A stretch of DNA of 8,293 bases, from assembly GCA_007132145.1 (NCBI GenBank), contig SLPE01000188.1, forward strand, positions 1 through 8,293, written 5' to 3'. Both the position numbers and the translations under genes were made by a program. The notes beneath the pieces are model-generated. The model did no database searches, was not told where the DNA came from, and saw nothing but the letters and a program-made list of their open reading frames with translations. Origin of the DNA: Candidatus Izemoplasma sp. (lineage in GTDB: Bacteria > Bacillota_I > Bacilli_A > Izemoplasmatales > Izemoplasmataceae). Positions 6,887 through 8,293 of the stretch are shown here, piece after piece (within the stretch, counting starts at the first letter, position 1; each line of letters begins with the position of its first letter).

Positions 6887-6963
6887 TCCCGACTTAAGCG
6901 AGGCCCCGGTATCGTGACTCCGTAACGTTTCGAACGATTCATATCATAGGGAAACGATCGTGC

Positions 6964-6975
6964 ACACAGCTGTGT
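6964..6975. promoter_or_regulatory. Candidate operator: 12-bp perfect palindrome next to the -10 box
   Basis: ACACAGCTGTGT is a perfect inverted repeat that ends on the base before the TATAAT of the plus-strand promoter and includes its TGTG element. A dimeric protein bound here would block RNA polymerase. The target gene would be the 5'-nucleotidase, possibly with the divergent operon. The binding protein is not known; the XRE regulator next door is one candidate. Confidence 0.45.
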
Positions 6976-6981
6976 TATAAT
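6971..6981 (+). promoter_or_regulatory. Extended -10 promoter of the 5'-nucleotidase gene
   Basis: TGTGTTATAATG contains a perfect TATAAT (6976-6981) preceded by TGTG. No -35 box is recognisable 16-18 bases upstream. The predicted start is near 6988, leaving a leader of about 56 bases. The overlap with a palindrome suggests regulated expression. Confidence 0.7.
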
Positions 6982-7043
6982 GCAATCGAGACAGTGCACT
7001 TTTTCAAGCGGATCCATGAAACCATCGAGAATAGGGTGAGCGT

Positions 7044-8293
7044 ATGAAGAGAGCCATCATGACCCTTGCGGTATGCTTGTCGTTTTTCATCTTCGCCGCA
7101 TGCAAGACGGAACCGACAACGCACGAACCGAGCGAAAGTCCTTCGAGCGAGCCGGTCGATCAAACGGAGGAGACGATCGACGATACAACGGAGACGGTCG
7201 ATGAGACAAGCGACGAATCGCCGGAAACCATCGAGCATCTCGACATCTACCTCTTGAACGACTTGCACGGGATGATCCTTCCCGAGGCCCATTACATGGG
7301 CATGGCGCGCATCGGCAACTTCTTGATCGAACGTTACGAATCCGCCCCGGAAAACACGATCATCCTCGCCGGTGGCGACATGGTTCACGGAACCGCCCTT
7401 TCCAATTACTTCTATGGTTCTTCCGTCATCGAACTGATGAACGCCACCGGTTTCGATGCGCTCGCCATCGGCAACCATGAGTTCGACTGGGGGCTCGAGG
7501 TGATCACCCGTTACTTCATCGAGGGAAACGAACATGAAATCGCAGCGTTCCCCTTGTTGGGGGCGAACGTCTTCGAAAAAGGGACCACGACAAGACCCGA
7601 CGGCATCGATCCCTATACGATCATCGAGCGCGGCGACCTCCGCATCGGCATCATCGGCACGATCGGATACGGTCTCGAATCGTCGATCGCGACACGCTTC
7701 GTCGAAGACTATGAATTCGCCCTGCCGGGACCGCTCGTTGAACACTACGCCTACGAGTTGCGCGTCGGCCACGACGTCGATGTCGTGTTGCTGCTCACAC
7801 ACGACAGCGGCGGCGTCAACGCGCATGTCGCGAATCTTGAAGGCGATCATCGTGTCGATGCGATTTTCAACGGACATTCCCATCAAGTGTTCGAACAAGA
7901 CTGGAATGGCGTCCCCGCCATCCAATCGGGAGGTTACGGCTCGCATGTCGGTCACCTCCGTCTTCATCTCGAAGACGGTGTCGTCAGCAGCTTCGAGATG
8001 TGGAACTTGACGGCCGCCGATGATGCCCTGTTGCAATCGGAACACCCCGTCATCACGGAATTGATCGATGCGTTCTTACTTGAAGCGGCACCCCTATATG
8101 AGACGATCATCCACAATCCCGGATTCGTCAACCGCGCAACGATGGCCGATTGGGCCGCTCGGGTCATGCGGATTTCCACCGGTTCGGCCATCGGCTTCCA
8201 AAACTATGGCGGGACGCGACAATCGTTATCATCGGGTGATGTCTCGCTCGCGACACTCTTCAGCATCTTCCCCTTCGACAACGCCGTGTGTAC
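7044..8293 (+). CDS. Secreted lipoprotein 5'-nucleotidase / metallophosphatase (UshA type), partial
   Basis: The first 416 codons are present; the gene runs off the right edge. Residues 1-20 form a lipoprotein signal peptide with a hydrophobic core and Cys20 in FAAC. The -3 residue is Phe rather than Leu, so the lipobox is imperfect. A linker rich in Thr, Glu, Asp, Ser and Pro (about 22-64) would hold the enzyme off the membrane. The calcineurin-like domain shows its metal ligands in order: NDLHG (72-76), GGDMVHG (110-116), GNHEFDWG (143-150), LTHDSGG (251-257) and NGHSH (276-280). The 5'-nucleotidase C-terminal domain begins near 355 and has NYGGTRQSLSSGDVS (387-401) and FPFDNAV (409-415), the nucleotide-binding signature. 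The enzyme releases phosphate from extracellular nucleotides, perhaps also 2',3'-cyclic ones. A weak AGGG seven bases before the ATG serves as ribosome site. Confidence 0.94.
   Translation, partial: MKRAIMTLAVCLSFFIFAACKTEPTTHEPSESPSSEPVDQTEETIDDTTETVDETSDESPETIEHLDIYLLNDLHGMILPEAHYMGMARIGNFLIERYESAPENTIILAGGDMVHGTALSNYFYGSSVIELMNATGFDALAIGNHEFDWGLEVITRYFIEGNEHEIAAFPLLGANVFEKGTTTRPDGIDPYTIIERGDLRIGIIGTIGYGLESSIATRFVEDYEFALPGPLVEHYAYELRVGHDVDVVLLLTHDSGGVNAHVANLEGDHRVDAIFNGHSHQVFEQDWNGVPAIQSGGYGSHVGHLRLHLEDGVVSSFEMWNLTAADDALLQSEHPVITELIDAFLLEAAPLYETIIHNPGFVNRATMADWAARVMRISTGSAIGFQNYGGTRQSLSSGDVSLATLFSIFPFDNAVC

Larger units (their letters stand above)
6960..6999. repeat. Two GTGCAC palindromes flanking the nucleotidase promoter
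   Basis: GTGCAC occurs at 6960-6965 and again at 6994-6999, 34 bases apart, a little over three helical turns. The first copy shares two bases with the 12-bp palindrome and the second lies just after the predicted transcription start. Paired sites astride a promoter suit a repressor, but six-base sites can recur by chance. Confidence 0.35.

Noticed and set aside
6840..6887. N-terminal extension of the hydrolase beginning at 6887
   Set aside because: Its start codon is upstream of the -10 box, so it would not be in the transcript. The ATG at 6839 has an ideal AAGGAG site.
6926..6936. CGTT-TCG-AACG inverted repeat between the divergent promoters
   Set aside because: The arms are only four bases long and the sequence is common in this base composition, so it is too weak to report as an operator.
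7016..7039. Seven-codon leader ORF just before the nucleotidase start
   Set aside because: It ends four bases before the main ATG, which could suggest a leader peptide, but it has no real ribosome site and no repeated regulatory codons.
6975..8045. 356-codon minus-strand ORF
   Set aside because: It lies antisense to the 5'-nucleotidase, whose metal-binding motifs are all present in the plus frame. The long open antisense frame follows from the bias for codons such as GTC, GAC, ATC and TCG, whose complements are rarely stops.

Overview
The window looks like chromosomal DNA of a Gram-positive-lineage bacterium (Bacillota or the Acholeplasma-like branch of Mycoplasmatota) with a moderate G+C content. 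Three things point that way. Shine-Dalgarno sites are purine-rich (GGAGGA, AAGGAG, GGGAGA). Three promoters carry the extended -10 form TRTGnTATAATG, and there is a lipoprotein-type signal peptide. TGA is used as a stop and TGG encodes Trp, so the genetic code is the standard one. The lineage is an inference. No mobile element, CRISPR array, tRNA or rRNA was seen.

Layout, left to right. (1) 1-1026, minus strand: the N-terminal 342 residues of a protein cut by the window edge, with its own strong promoter at 1053-1081. Near its C-terminal visible end it resembles the nucleotide-binding start of SF1-type helicase-like ATPases, but the Walker A residues are missing. (2) 1142-4358, minus strand: a tight three-gene operon, tdh - kbl - polytopic membrane protein, with a promoter at about 4400-4410 and a hairpin/T-tract terminator at 1105-1133. 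Tdh and Kbl convert threonine to glycine plus acetyl-CoA. The third gene begins one base after the kbl stop and has an internal duplication, so it is a candidate amino-acid transporter. (3) 4359-4650: a 292-base intergenic region with a minus-strand terminator, a near-palindrome and a possible 46-codon plus-strand ORF. (4) 4651-6839, minus strand: an operon of a monoacylglycerol-lipase-like alpha/beta hydrolase and, overlapping it by four bases (GTGA), an XRE-type regulator with a long TPR-like helical C-terminus. (5) 6840-7043: a divergent promoter region with a 12-bp perfect palindrome touching the plus-strand -10 box, and two GTGCAC copies flanking that promoter. (6) 7044-8293, plus strand: a secreted, probably lipid-anchored 5'-nucleotidase/metallophosphatase of the UshA type, cut by the right edge.

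Together the genes suggest a fermentative or scavenging heterotroph that breaks down threonine and takes phosphate or nucleosides from extracellular nucleotides. The parts most worth following are the unrecognised membrane protein tied to threonine degradation, the helicase-like protein without a P-loop, and the regulator/hydrolase pair with its divergent operator-like region. I did not find convincing evidence of a wholly new multi-gene system.
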